Program-made: the position numbers and the translations under genes
Shown here: positions 36,403-45,403 of the stretch, one piece after another
Numbering within the stretch: the first letter of the stretch is position 1
How the letters are laid out: every line of letters begins with the position of its first letter
From: Paenibacillus wulumuqiensis
GTDB taxonomy: Bacteria > Bacillota > Bacilli > Paenibacillales > Paenibacillaceae
Length of the DNA: 64,000 nt
Direction of reading: 5' to 3'
Assembly (NCBI RefSeq): GCF_000971965.1
Contig: NZ_LAQP01000018.1
Location: 62,001 to 126,000, forward strand
The notes under the pieces: model-generated
Databases searched by the model: none
Seen by the model: the letters and a program-made list of their open reading frames with translations, nothing else
What the model was told of the DNA's origin: nothing

Positions 36403-36435
36403 AAAGACCTCTGGATATTTACCCGGAGGTCTTTT
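36403..36435 (+). terminator. Terminator of clpP
   Basis: AAAGACCTC (36403-36411) pairs with GAGGTCTTT (36426-36434), followed by TTTG. Confidence 0.85.
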
Positions 36436-36502
36436 TGTTTCATAAATAATGGTCTGCCTGTGATTCCATCTATCCACACTGAAAGAATAAACGAACATAG
36501 AA

Positions 36503-36541
36503 AAGAACCTGTTCCATCTCATAATGATGGAACAGGTTCTT
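36503..36541 (-). terminator. Terminator of the stalk/DUF3298 gene
   Basis: AAGAACCTGTTCCATC (36503-36518) and GATGGAACAGGTTCTT (36526-36541) form a perfect 16-bp stem; on the minus strand TTTTCT follows. Confidence 0.9.
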
Positions 36542-36575
36542 CGTGCTTGCCTGTACGGGCTATTTGCTGTACAAA

Positions 36576-37745
36576 TCAGGATTGGTAGGCAGACAGCGGG
36601 TTGGTACCGGATTTCAGCAATTGGCTGAATGTAAAGTCAATTTGGGGATTGCCTGCTGCGCCCGGTGCGATATCATACTTCTGGAAGAAGATTGTAAAGC
36701 CGCTATCAGTCAGATAGTAGTTGTCCAGATATTCGCTGGATTTTTTGCTCAGATCATTGAACTGCTCCAGGGAAAGTCCTTCGGTATTCGCATTTTTCTT
36801 GATATGAGTCTGAATCAGTTTTTGGATGTCCTGGCTGTAGTTCTTGTTGGACTTGAGCAGATCGGACAGCTGGATCGCTTTGCCGTCTTTGAGCGAGAAT
36901 GTCATGCCGGTCAGTATGTTGTCTCCATGTGCTCCGCCCAGATATTGATAATCAGTCAGCAGGAAGCTGATTACGCCGTTACGGTTGTAAGTGACTTTGT
37001 AGCCGCCATCGATCTCGTAGAACATATCCTTGTTGGTCGGTGCGCCTGCTTCTTTGACCTGTTTTTGCATAGTGGTCAGGAATTTATCGTAGTGTGCTTT
37101 GAGCGCTTTGTTGATCGCTGTCTGAGCCGCTTCGTTCTCTACTCCGGATACTACCGGATAGACAATATTTACATTGGTATATTTGTTCTGGATCGAGGAT
37201 TCCAGCTTGGCTCCGGTCACTTCCACATCATTCATGCCTGCAGCAGTCACATTAACCGTGCGTGTGGAGTTGTTCCACAGGGCACGGTAGCCAAAAGGCT
37301 CTGTAACAGCCTTGATCGCTACATAGGTGGTTCCTTTGACTACACTTGCATCGTAGCTGTCACCTACTGCACTGCCATTTAGACGCACAAATACACTGTC
37401 TTTGTCGTTCAAGTCATAGCTGACCTTGTTTTTGCCTTTGGTAATGGTTGCTGTATGTGCTTTGGAATCGTAGGTGATCGTTGCACCTACCGTTTTTGCT
37501 ATGTCTTTGAGCGGGAGCAGTGTGCTGCCCGATTTGCTCAGCATACCTTTCGCGGAAATGGCTTTGCCTTCTACCTGTACATTAATCACGGACTTGGTCG
37601 ATGAGGAAGTGCTCGCCGCGTAGGCGGATGATTGTGTAAGCGGCAGCGTGGTTGCTGTTCCTGCAGCCGTCAGGCTCGTCGCCAGTACGATCGCCGATAG
37701 TTTTTTGAGATAGGTTGTATTTTTCATGTTCTGATACTTGTCCAT
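36576..37745 (-). CDS. Exported protein with stalk domain and DUF4163/DUF3298-like region
   Basis: The 389-residue protein starts at ATG 37745 with AAGGAGAG seven bases upstream. After a basic N-terminus and a hydrophobic stretch (LSAIVLATSLTAAG) comes a signal-peptidase-like AYA-A site. Residues ~45-140 hold a copper-amine-oxidase-N/stalk domain (GSTLLPLKDIAKTVGATITYD; VKGTTYVAIKAVTEPFGYRALWN). The C-terminal half fits DUF4163 then DUF3298 of RsiV/PdaC-type proteins (GGAHGDNILTGMTFSLKDGKAIQLSDLL; YYLTDSGFTIFFQKYDIAPGAAG). Such combinations are common in Paenibacillus cell-surface proteins. The exact role is not known. Confidence 0.85.
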   Translation of the reverse strand: MDKYQNMKNTTYLKKLSAIVLATSLTAAGTATTLPLTQSSAYAASTSSSTKSVINVQVEGKAISAKGMLSKSGSTLLPLKDIAKTVGATITYDSKAHTATITKGKNKVSYDLNDKDSVFVRLNGSAVGDSYDASVVKGTTYVAIKAVTEPFGYRALWNNSTRTVNVTAAGMNDVEVTGAKLESSIQNKYTNVNIVYPVVSGVENEAAQTAINKALKAHYDKFLTTMQKQVKEAGAPTNKDMFYEIDGGYKVTYNRNGVISFLLTDYQYLGGAHGDNILTGMTFSLKDGKAIQLSDLLKSNKNYSQDIQKLIQTHIKKNANTEGLSLEQFNDLSKKSSEYLDNYYLTDSGFTIFFQKYDIAPGAAGNPQIDFTFSQLLKSGTNPLSAYQS

Positions 37746-38040
37746 AATTGATCTCTCCTTCGAATAGGTCGATTGCAACAATGTTTAGTATACCGATAAC
37801 CGGGTCATTTGAATTTACAAACAACTTAACAAGGATTTACAACATAGTCATGCGCGATGAATCAAAAGTAATAAAAGTGTAAACAAACTTCCCTGCCGGA
37901 AGAATGCAGGTATCCGGCAGAAAAGTTTCTATTTTCGGCACATCGCCGGTTTAATAAACTTCCGTTATACTGAAACGATGGGAGGGTTGGTCCGTATAAT
38001 AGTTACAATACTGACGATTTTACCCTTTCGCATCCACAGC
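37746..38040. other. Intergenic stretch
   Basis: Upstream region of the stalk-domain gene and downstream of the SIMPL gene; GCCGG-type hairpin near 37895-37920 but no U-run. No gene. Confidence 0.4.
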
Positions 38041-38799
38041 TTATTTCATAGCATATTGAACGTTAAGACTGATGTTCAATTCCACTGTCCCCGGTTCAAT
38101 CTCAGTCTGTTTGTCGGAACGTGCAGATTCCATCGCACCGCTTTGGGCCATATATACCGGTGGAGCTTCAACACCCGCTTCACTTACGGATACCAGATCT
38201 CCCAGTGTACGATTTGCCGCTTTGGCAATAGATCCTGCTTTGGCTGCAGCGTCTGCCATCGCTTTTTGGATCACCTGGTCTTCATAGGTTTTGGGATTCT
38301 CCACATTGAAGCTTACCGAACCTACATTGTTTGCACCGGCTGCCGAAGCTTCATCCAGCAGTGCGCCGAGCTTATCCATATTGCGGTAGGTTACCTGCAG
38401 CGTATGATACGCCGTATAGCCTGTAACTTTTTGCTGATCTTTCGCGTTATAACTGTAGTTCGGCTGTACATAGAATTGCACGCTCTCTATATCCTTGGCT
38501 GCTATCGACCATTTGTTTTTTAGCAGATTGTTCAACTTGCTCATCTTCTGGGCATTGGCAGCCTGTGCCTTGGCTGCTGTAGCAGCTGTAGTCTGCACAC
38601 CGACCGAGAGGTAAGCGACATCCGGTTTGACGGATAACTTGCCGTTACCGCTAACGTTGATTGTGCCTGCCATTGTGGTCATCGAAGTTGTCTCTGCAGC
38701 ATAAGCGGTGGAAGCACCAGGCAGGCTGACGCCCATGCCTACACTTGTAAATACGGCTCCGGCTAACAGCAAGGACGCCATATAGTGATTTTTTTTCAT
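38041..38799 (-). CDS. Exported SIMPL-domain protein (DUF541)
   Basis: The 252-residue protein starts at ATG 38799 (MKKNHYMASLLLAG) with AAAGGGTG six bases upstream. An N-terminal signal peptide ends near AYAAE. The rest is one SIMPL (DUF541) domain: GTINVSGNGKLSVKPDVAYLSVGVQT, then KAQAANAQKMSKLNNLLK and a C-terminal PGTVELNISLNVQYAM. Members are secreted or periplasmic and linked to stress or signalling, without an agreed activity. It is next to two other exported proteins. Confidence 0.88.
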   Translation of the reverse strand: MKKNHYMASLLLAGAVFTSVGMGVSLPGASTAYAAETTSMTTMAGTINVSGNGKLSVKPDVAYLSVGVQTTAATAAKAQAANAQKMSKLNNLLKNKWSIAAKDIESVQFYVQPNYSYNAKDQQKVTGYTAYHTLQVTYRNMDKLGALLDEASAAGANNVGSVSFNVENPKTYEDQVIQKAMADAAAKAGSIAKAANRTLGDLVSVSEAGVEAPPVYMAQSGAMESARSDKQTEIEPGTVELNISLNVQYAMK

Positions 38800-39112
38800 A
38801 ATATTCACCCTTTCTTGTTCATACTTAGTAAACGGATGTTTTGAACCGAATGTTGCATTGGGTAAATAGTAGAGAGGAGCTTGGTGACTAAAATGACCAG
38901 CAATTGAACCGGCGAGAGTCTGCGGGCAGCTCGCGAGCGTTTTCTTTATGTATATTGCTATTCCAGCTGGCAAAGGAGTTGAAATTTATACAGCTTCATC
39001 GTGACAACTGCTGTTATTTTACTTATAATCTCATATAATCCCATCCTCGAGATTCCGCATCATTACAGGGATTACAGGAGATAGGGATTACCAGAAAGAG
39101 GGGAGAGTCACC
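38800..39112. other. Intergenic stretch between divergent exported-protein genes
   Basis: It must carry the promoters of both genes. I see no ORF or repeat; a GGGGAG ribosome-binding site lies just before 39113. Confidence 0.4.
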
Positions 39113-39580
39113 ATGTTCAAAAACAAGTTTCTACGGAATTCCATTATGCTGCTGGCGGGTATTCTGGTGCTGAGCGCCCTGAGTCAACCTGTTACTGCAT
39201 CTGCTGCTGCATCGCCGCGCCAGGTAAAGCTTGAATGGAATGGCACACGCCTTCCGGAGAACGGACTGTTGATTAATGGCAATACAATGATTCCGGTGGT
39301 ACTCCTGCGTGATTCACTTGGAGTCACCCTGCGGTACGAACCCGCCGTTAAAACATATACACTGCTGCAGAATGATGACCAGCTGGATATGATTATGACC
39401 GCTTCCGGCGTTACCATGCGGCTGAACAATCATCAATGGAACGGACCAAGTGCACAGGTGGTCAATGGACGGATGTATATTCCGTTTACGGTGCTGCGTG
39501 ATGGATTTGGCTATCAAAGTTCATGGAACGCCGTACAGCTCAAACTGAACTTTGCCAAAAAAGGGGTCTTTTTCGAATAG
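39113..39580 (+). CDS. Exported stalk-domain (copper amine oxidase N-like) protein
   Basis: The 155-residue protein starts at ATG 39113 with GGGGAGAG upstream. A signal peptide (MLLAGILVLSALSQPVTASA-A) is followed by a single stalk-type domain: GTRLPENGLLINGNTMIPVVLLRDSLGVTLRYEP and VNGRMYIPFTVLRDGFGYQSSWN. The two repeats of the I/VP-xx-xLRDxxG pattern are typical. It is a small cell-surface protein common in Paenibacillus; function unknown. It converges on the HPr gene, with back-to-back terminators between. Confidence 0.85.
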   Translation: MFKNKFLRNSIMLLAGILVLSALSQPVTASAAASPRQVKLEWNGTRLPENGLLINGNTMIPVVLLRDSLGVTLRYEPAVKTYTLLQNDDQLDMIMTASGVTMRLNNHQWNGPSAQVVNGRMYIPFTVLRDGFGYQSSWNAVQLKLNFAKKGVFFE

Positions 39581-39633
39581 ACGCCTGGCTTTGAGATAGC
39601 CGCCTGGTGAATAAGATGTTTTCCGGACATACC

Positions 39634-39661
39634 AAAAAACCGCCACAGATCCCTGTGACGG
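39634..39661 (-). terminator. Terminator of the HPr-like gene
   Basis: On the minus strand CCGTCACAG-GGAT-CTGTGGCGG (one G·T pair) is followed by TTTTTTGG. It faces the plus-strand terminator at 39664. Confidence 0.85.
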
Positions 39662-39663
39662 CC

Positions 39664-39694
39664 AACCTCTCATCTGTGGATGGGAGGTTTTTTT
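39664..39694 (+). terminator. Terminator of the stalk-domain gene
   Basis: AACCTCTCATC (39664-39674) pairs with GATGGGAGGTT (39679-39689) around TGTG, followed by a T7 run that overlaps the HPr stop codon. Confidence 0.85.
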
Positions 39695-39962
39695 ATTGGT
39701 TTTCCAATTCTTCTTTGCTAACCAGTCCTACTAAAGCGTTTACAGCCGATTCTGCGTCCGCACCCTCTGCGCTGATGTATACTTCAGTACCCGAACTGAT
39801 GGCCAGACTCATAATGCCCATAATGCTTTTTGCATTAACTTTTTTATCGTCTTTTTCCACGAAAATTTCCGCGGAGTATTTATTCGCTTCCTGTACAAAC
39901 AATGCTGCAGGTCGTGCGTGCAATCCCGTTTTCAGACGAACCACTACCGGGTGTTTTATCAT
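39693..39962 (-). CDS. crh: HPr-family phosphocarrier at the crh position
   Basis: The 89-residue protein starts at ATG 39962. By position (rapZ-yvcK-whiA-this) it is the crh gene of Bacillus. Unlike Crh of B. subtilis, which has Gln in place of the active-site His, this protein keeps His15 in GLHARPA, as well as the regulatory Ser46 in NAKSIMGIMSL. It could thus act both in PTS phosphotransfer and, once Ser46 is phosphorylated by HprK, in CcpA-dependent control. Whether another ptsH copy exists elsewhere is not visible. A weak GGGGG upstream serves as ribosome-binding site. Confidence 0.88.
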   Translation of the reverse strand: MIKHPVVVRLKTGLHARPAALFVQEANKYSAEIFVEKDDKKVNAKSIMGIMSLAISSGTEVYISAEGADAESAVNALVGLVSKEELENQ

Positions 39963-40113
39963 GTGATTATTACCCCCTATAATACATATTCATTACAATT
40001 TATTAGTTTACTACACTGAAGCCCATTTTATGAACACTATATTCATCATACTACATTATTATAACATGCGCTTTAGCAGAAAAAAATAAAGCTTACCTGG
40101 TCGGTATAATATT

Positions 40114-41052
40114 TTAGACCAGGTGCTCATTACGTACGCGATCAGCCAGCTCGTCAATTTTGCGAAGCCGGTGATTGACCCCGGATTTGCTGACGCCGCC
40201 TTTGAGCATTTCGCCAACTTCCTTGAGGTTCATATCCGGGTGGGCCAGACGAATCTCCGCGACTTCACGCAGCTTGTCCGGCAGCTGTTCCAGTCCCAGA
40301 TGACGCTGGATCAGACGGATATTATCGATCTGACGCACAGCGGCACCGATCGTTTTGTTGAGATTGGCGGTCTCGCAGTTGACGATCCGGTTCACGGAGT
40401 TACGCATATCCCGCATAATCCGGACATCCTCAAATTTGAACAGCGCCTGGTGTGCACCAATAATGCTGAGGAACTCGATAATTTTCTCGCCCTCTTTGAT
40501 ATATAAAATAAAGCCTTTTTTACGCTCGATACAACGCGCATTCAGCTCGAATTCATTCGCCAGATCAACCAGGGCCTGACACTGCTCCTCATACATCGAA
40601 GCAATTTCCAGATGATACGATGATCCTTCCGGATTGTTAACCGACCCTCCAGCCATAAAAGCGCCACGCAGATAAGCCCGTTTACAGCAATTTTTACTGA
40701 CCATATCCTTGTTGATGCCCGGAGTAAACATAAAGCCTTCCGAGACGATTGTCAGCTTGCTCAGAATCGCCTGAACCCCGGCAGGGATACGAACGATATA
40801 TACGTTATTCTTTTTGAGCCGCATCTTTTTGCGCACGAGCAGCTCCGTATGCACAGCAAAATGCTTTTTGATCAGGGAATAAATCCGTCTTGCGATTGCG
40901 GCATTTTCGGTGGAAATATCCAGGATCACTTTTTTGTTGGATACCTGGACCGATCCGTTCATCCGGATCAGCGCCGCCAGCTCCGCCAATTCACAGCAGT
41001 CGTCGGCTTCAACCATCGTTAGTTCCTTTTTCGTTTGCGCCGCAAATGACAA
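40114..41052 (-). CDS. whiA: DNA-binding protein WhiA
   Basis: The 312-residue protein is read from TTG 41052, which gives the family N-terminus [11 protein letters not shown] and has AAGGGTGAG upstream; a GTG nine bases earlier overlaps the yvcK stop. It has the LAGLIDADG-like N-terminal domain ([27 protein letters not shown]) and a C-terminal helix-turn-helix ([24 protein letters not shown]). It affects cell division and chromosome segregation. It overlaps the end region of yvcK and belongs to the rapZ operon. Confidence 0.93.
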   Translation of the reverse strand: MSFAAQTKKELTMVEADDCCELAELAALIRMNGSVQVSNKKVILDISTENAAIARRIYSLIKKHFAVHTELLVRKKMRLKKNNVYIVRIPAGVQAILSKLTIVSEGFMFTPGINKDMVSKNCCKRAYLRGAFMAGGSVNNPEGSSYHLEIASMYEEQCQALVDLANEFELNARCIERKKGFILYIKEGEKIIEFLSIIGAHQALFKFEDVRIMRDMRNSVNRIVNCETANLNKTIGAAVRQIDNIRLIQRHLGLEQLPDKLREVAEIRLAHPDMNLKEVGEMLKGGVSKSGVNHRLRKIDELADRVRNEHLV

Positions 41053-41057
41053 TGGAC

Positions 41058-42050
41058 TCACCCTTTCGCTAAAATATGTTTCTTCACCTGCTCATAAATA
41101 TGATGACTCAGCTGATCCGCATCATGACGCAGATAGGTGCCGTACATCACCAGTTTGTCCGCAATAATTTTGTAGCCCAGGCTTTCTACCTTTTCTGCAT
41201 CCAGATTGACAGGTTTGGCGCCTTTTTCCGCGTAGCGCTTTTGCACTTTGAGCGGAATCGGTTCGTTATTCACGAGCACATAGTCGAACAAACGGTGGCC
41301 TACATGCTCATAGATCGCTTCCAGATGGTCACTGACCGTATAGTTATCCGTCTCCCCCGGCTGGGTCATTACATTGCAGACAAACAGGCGCGGCGCCCGT
41401 GAAGTCAGAATCGCATCGACCAGCTTCGGTACGAGCAGATTCGGCAGCAGGCTGGTATAGAGACTGCCTGGACCGATCAGAATGGCATCTGCCTCTTGAA
41501 TCGCACGTACAGCCTCTGGCAACGGCTCCACGTGGTCCGGTTCAAGAAAAATACGTTTGATTCGTTTACCCGCTTCGGGGATCTTGGATTCACCGGTGAC
41601 GATCGTTCCGTCTTCCATCTCCGCATGCAGGATTACTGCCTGCTCGGCTGCGGGCAGAACAGCACCTCTCACTGCGAATACACGGCTCAGCTCCCGCACT
41701 GCCGTAACAAAGTCACCGGAGATGTCTGTCATCGCCGCAAGAATCAGGTTGCCCAGGCTGTGCCCGGCCAGACCTTCACCTTTTTGAAACCGGTATTTGA
41801 GCATCTCCGACATGAGCGGCTCCACATCCGCCAGTGCTGTCAGCACGTTGCGGATATCTCCGGGCGGCGGCATTTTCAGCTCATCCCTCAGAATTCCGGA
41901 ACTCCCCCCGTCATCCGCTACCGTGACGATAGCAGTGATATCCAGCGGTTTTTCCTTGAGGCCTCTGAGCATAACGGACAGACCGGTGCCGCCACCCATA
42001 ACAACAATACGGGGGCGAAGCACCGGCAGGCCCGGTTGTGAAATTGACAT
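41058..42050 (-). CDS. yvcK: Gluconeogenesis factor YvcK (GlmR)
   Basis: The 330-residue protein starts at ATG 42050 with AAGGAG eight bases upstream. The N-terminal [15 protein letters not shown] motif binds UDP-sugar, and [16 protein letters not shown] and [16 protein letters not shown] are the other family motifs. It is needed for cell-wall precursor supply on gluconeogenic carbon and for stress resistance. The order rapZ-yvcK-whiA-HPr is conserved in Firmicutes. The next gene starts within its stop region. Confidence 0.94.
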   Translation of the reverse strand: MSISQPGLPVLRPRIVVMGGGTGLSVMLRGLKEKPLDITAIVTVADDGGSSGILRDELKMPPPGDIRNVLTALADVEPLMSEMLKYRFQKGEGLAGHSLGNLILAAMTDISGDFVTAVRELSRVFAVRGAVLPAAEQAVILHAEMEDGTIVTGESKIPEAGKRIKRIFLEPDHVEPLPEAVRAIQEADAILIGPGSLYTSLLPNLLVPKLVDAILTSRAPRLFVCNVMTQPGETDNYTVSDHLEAIYEHVGHRLFDYVLVNNEPIPLKVQKRYAEKGAKPVNLDAEKVESLGYKIIADKLVMYGTYLRHDADQLSHHIYEQVKKHILAKG

Positions 42051-42062
42051 ATCTTCCACTCC

Positions 42063-42956
42063 TTAATGCCGATCACGATCAGCATCACGATGACTGACTC
42101 GAACGGTTTCTGTCTCACTGGCCCCCAGCATACGACCCAGGTACTCGGAGATGGCTACCGAGCGGTGCTTGCCGCCGGTACAGCCGATGCCGATAATAAC
42201 CTGGCTCTTGCCTTCATTGCGATAATGAGGAATGAGAAAATGCAGCATATCCAGCAGCTTGGTCAGAAAAGCCTGCGTCTCCGGCCATTTCATCACATAT
42301 TCGTACACATCACTGTCCTGACCGGTATGCGGCCTCAAATGATCCACATAGTGCGGATTGGGCAGAAAACGTACATCAAAAATCAGGTCTGCATCAATCG
42401 GAATTCCATATTTAAACCCGAACGAGGTAACGTTAACAGATAACCGATTGCTCTCCAGATGAGAGAATCGGGAGATGATCTTTTCCTTGAGTTTGGCCGG
42501 CTTGCTGGTGCTTGTATCGATCACCTGTGTAGCTGATGTCTTCAGCTCGTCCAGCATTTTGCGTTCCAGACGGATTCCATCGAGCGGCATGCCGTCCGGT
42601 GCGAGCGGATGCCGGCGCCGGCTTTCCTTGTAGCGCTGAACGAGTACCGCATCGCTGGCATCCAGGAACAGAATCTCGGTATGGATCGTATAATGATTTT
42701 TCATATAGCTCAGGGACTCTGAAAGGGCAGGGAAAAATTCACGACCGCGCAGGTCGATCACGAGTGCCACCTTGCCGATTTTACCGTTTGACTGCTCGAT
42801 CAGCTCGGCAAATTTGGGAATTAGAACAGGCGGCAGATTATCCACACAGAAAAAGCCAAGGTCCTCCAGGCTCTGTACCGCAATGGTCTTGCCTGCACCG
42901 GACATCCCTGTAATGATAACCATGGTGGATGTCGATGAATTTTCAGTATTGCTCAT
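42063..42956 (-). CDS. rapZ: RNase adapter protein RapZ (YvcJ)
   Basis: The 297-residue protein starts at ATG 42956 with GGAGGGG eight bases upstream. The Walker A motif TGMSGAGKT lies at residues 16-24, with ESRRRHPL and the C-terminal [16 protein letters not shown], a sensing domain in this family. In B. subtilis YvcJ is a nucleotide-binding protein affecting competence; RapZ of E. coli binds RNA and glucosamine-6-phosphate. It is the first gene of the group, 12 bases upstream of yvcK. Confidence 0.94.
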   Translation of the reverse strand: MSNTENSSTSTMVIITGMSGAGKTIAVQSLEDLGFFCVDNLPPVLIPKFAELIEQSNGKIGKVALVIDLRGREFFPALSESLSYMKNHYTIHTEILFLDASDAVLVQRYKESRRRHPLAPDGMPLDGIRLERKMLDELKTSATQVIDTSTSKPAKLKEKIISRFSHLESNRLSVNVTSFGFKYGIPIDADLIFDVRFLPNPHYVDHLRPHTGQDSDVYEYVMKWPETQAFLTKLLDMLHFLIPHYRNEGKSQVIIGIGCTGGKHRSVAISEYLGRMLGASETETVRVSHRDADRDRH

Positions 42957-43042
42957 GCATAAGTCCCCTCCCTGTTAGATAGTATCATTCGATCCATTGA
43001 TGCTGTGAAGATTAAAATATATATTCGTTCTCAGGATACGGC

Positions 43043-43993
43043 TCAGCGCAGCAGCAGACCTGCCGCACCTACGATACCGGCGTCGTTGCCCAGCTTGGCA
43101 GGGATAATCTCCACGCCCTGCTGCAGCGGCGAAGGCGTACATTCTGCGAACACTTCACGGATCTTGCTGAACAGAATATCTCCGGCTTTGGAGACACCTC
43201 CGCCAACGATAAAGCGCTCCGGGTTCAACGTAGTTGCCACGGATGCCATCGATTTGCCCAGATAAAAGGCTGCCCGGTTCACGATTCGGATGCTCACTTC
43301 GTCTCCGGCTTTGGCCGCGTCAAAAATGTCTTTAGCCGTGATCTTGTCTCTGATCGTCGACAGACTGGTTACGTCGCCGCGTTCGACCGCTTCCATAGCC
43401 ATACGGATAATGCCGGTGGCGGAAGATACGGTCTCCAGACAGCCCATCTTGCCGCAGCCGCACTGGATCGCTTCCAGATCAGGCACAACGGAGATATGTC
43501 CAATTTCACCGGCGAGTCCGGAGAATCCCTGATAGATTTTGCCGTTGATAATAATGCCGCCGCCTACACCCGTACCGAGTGTATAGCAGACGCAATCGTT
43601 TACGCCTTTGCCAGCGCCGCTCCAGGCTTCGCCCAGGGCAGCCACATTGGCATCATTATCGATCACGATGGTCTTGCCGATACGTTCTTCCAGGATGGCG
43701 CGGATCGGTACATTGCGGAAACCAATATTCGGCGCCAACAGGATCACACCGGCACGCAGATCCGTGAAACCGGCTACACCTGCTCCTACCCCAACCAGTT
43801 GGTCCCAGGTATACGGTGACTGCTCTACAATATGCCGTACATATTTCTCGATATTATCGATAACCGCATCCGTACCCTTTTCCTTCTCGGTAGGGCCTTC
43901 ATACGTATGAAGCAGTTCACCTTCCTGATTGCAAATACCAACCTTGATTGCAGTACCGCCAAGATCGACGCCGACATAAATTTTCTCAGACAT
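43043..43993 (-). CDS. glcK: ROK-family glucokinase
   Basis: The 316-residue protein starts at ATG 43993 with AAGGTGG upstream. It has the ATP-binding DLGGTAIKVGI, the NDANVAALGEAWSGAGKG, and the ROK zinc-binding CGCGKMGCLET (three or four Cys). Phosphorylates glucose to glucose 6-phosphate. It precedes rapZ in transcription order by 86 bp and may be read with it. B. subtilis glcK is elsewhere; placing it beside yvcK and trxB links it to carbon control. Confidence 0.94.
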   Translation of the reverse strand: MSEKIYVGVDLGGTAIKVGICNQEGELLHTYEGPTEKEKGTDAVIDNIEKYVRHIVEQSPYTWDQLVGVGAGVAGFTDLRAGVILLAPNIGFRNVPIRAILEERIGKTIVIDNDANVAALGEAWSGAGKGVNDCVCYTLGTGVGGGIIINGKIYQGFSGLAGEIGHISVVPDLEAIQCGCGKMGCLETVSSATGIIRMAMEAVERGDVTSLSTIRDKITAKDIFDAAKAGDEVSIRIVNRAAFYLGKSMASVATTLNPERFIVGGGVSKAGDILFSKIREVFAECTPSPLQQGVEIIPAKLGNDAGIVGAAGLLLR

Positions 43994-44354
43994 ATGACCG
44001 ATCCACCTTTTCTACTCGAAATTTAATATATATCGATACGCGCTTTCTCTGCATCGTCTTATCCGCATCCATTGTAGTGAATTCATTCAGACCGGTGTAC
44101 ATGACTGAGCAGAACCATTACATTCCACTCCCATTGTATCACTTTCCCTGCTGCAAAGATTGGACAAAATGCGCTTATACACTAATTTATGGTATGGAAA
44201 TACATGGTCTTTCCTGTAAAAAAGAGATATCAACCCGCGCTCGCTCCCCTGGGGAGAAGCCGTATTCTGACGTGAACGTTCGTATCCAACTATAAGCGAA
44301 CGGACTCATCAGGTCAAGCGGTACCCTCGGGTCTGTTGTCTTGATCCTTCCCGT
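43994..44354. other. trxB-glcK intergenic region
   Basis: A 360-base stretch with the glcK promoter. I see a short CTCCCC-TGGGGAG palindrome near 44246 but no ORF with a ribosome-binding site. Confidence 0.4.
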
Positions 44355-44380
44355 CAAAAAAGGGAGCCCAAACGGCTCCC
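44355..44380 (-). terminator. Terminator of trxB
   Basis: On the minus strand GGGAGCC (44380-44374) and GGCTCCC (44368-44362), loop GTTTG, are followed by T6. Confidence 0.9.
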
Positions 44381-44397
44381 TCCGTATTCGGTATCCA

Positions 44398-45351
44398 TTA
44401 CTTGTCGAGCGCTTCGCTCCAGTCGTGGATCATATGTCCTTCGAGGTATTTCTCACAGTCCATTGCAGCCATACAACCGCTGCCTGCTGCTGTAATCGCC
44501 TGACGATAACGTGTATCCTGAACGTCTCCACAGGCGAACACACCCGGTATGTTGGTCTCTGTTGTACCTGGCGTAACCAGAACATATCCGTGTCCATCCA
44601 GATGTACATGACCTTTGAGGAAATCGGTGTTTGGCGTATGGCCGATCGCCACGAACACGCCGTCCGCTTCGATCAGTTCTTCCTGACCGGTCTCGTTGTT
44701 CAGCACTTTCAGTCCTTTGACACCCATATCGCCTGCTACGACTTCCACCGGCTTGCGGTTCAGTGCCCAGCTGATTTTTGGATTGTCTTTGGCGCGATCC
44801 TGCATGATTTTGGAAGCACGCAGTTCCTCGCGGCGGTTGACTACGGTAACATTCGTAGCGAATCGCGTTAGGAAGCTCGCTTCCTCCATGGCAGAGTCAC
44901 CGCCACCGACCACGACGATCTTTTTGTTGCGGAAAAAGAATCCGTCACAGGTCGCACATGTGCTTACACCGCGTCCTACATTATCCTGCTCACCCGGAAT
45001 ACCCAGGTAGCGAGCCGAAGCACCGGTGGAGATGATGATACTTTCCGCTTCCAGCTCGCCCATGCCTTCAACCTTGACTTTGAATGGACGCTCGGAAAAG
45101 TCGACCTGTTCCACCCAGCCGGACTTGAATTCCGCACCAAAGCGCTCGGCCTGCTTGCGCATATTATCCATCAGTTCCGGTCCCATGATTCCTTCGGGAA
45201 AGCCCGGAAAGTTCTCGATTTCGGTTGTAGTGGTCAGCTGGCCCCCTGGCTGCAGTCCCTCGATAACGAGCGGCTGCATGTTGGCGCGCGCCAGATAGAT
45301 TGCTGCGGTAAGGCCCGCAGGTCCTGTTCCGATAATAATTGATTTGTACAT
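44398..45351 (-). CDS. trxB: Thioredoxin reductase
   Basis: The 317-residue protein starts at ATG 45351 (MYKSIIIGTGPAG) with AAGGAGGT upstream. The FAD motif GTGPAGLTAA, the redox-active Cys132/Cys135 (CATCDG) and the NADPH motif VVGGGDSAMEEA are intact; the length is usual. It reduces thioredoxin with NADPH. It follows the TPR gene in the same direction; in B. subtilis trxB lies next to yvcD, the TPR gene, too. Confidence 0.97.
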   Translation of the reverse strand: MYKSIIIGTGPAGLTAAIYLARANMQPLVIEGLQPGGQLTTTTEIENFPGFPEGIMGPELMDNMRKQAERFGAEFKSGWVEQVDFSERPFKVKVEGMGELEAESIIISTGASARYLGIPGEQDNVGRGVSTCATCDGFFFRNKKIVVVGGGDSAMEEASFLTRFATNVTVVNRREELRASKIMQDRAKDNPKISWALNRKPVEVVAGDMGVKGLKVLNNETGQEELIEADGVFVAIGHTPNTDFLKGHVHLDGHGYVLVTPGTTETNIPGVFACGDVQDTRYRQAITAAGSGCMAAMDCEKYLEGHMIHDWSEALDK

Positions 45352-45403
45352 ACTCCCAAATACCTCCTTGTAATGGATGAACCACTGTCCACACAGTGGC
45401 CAT

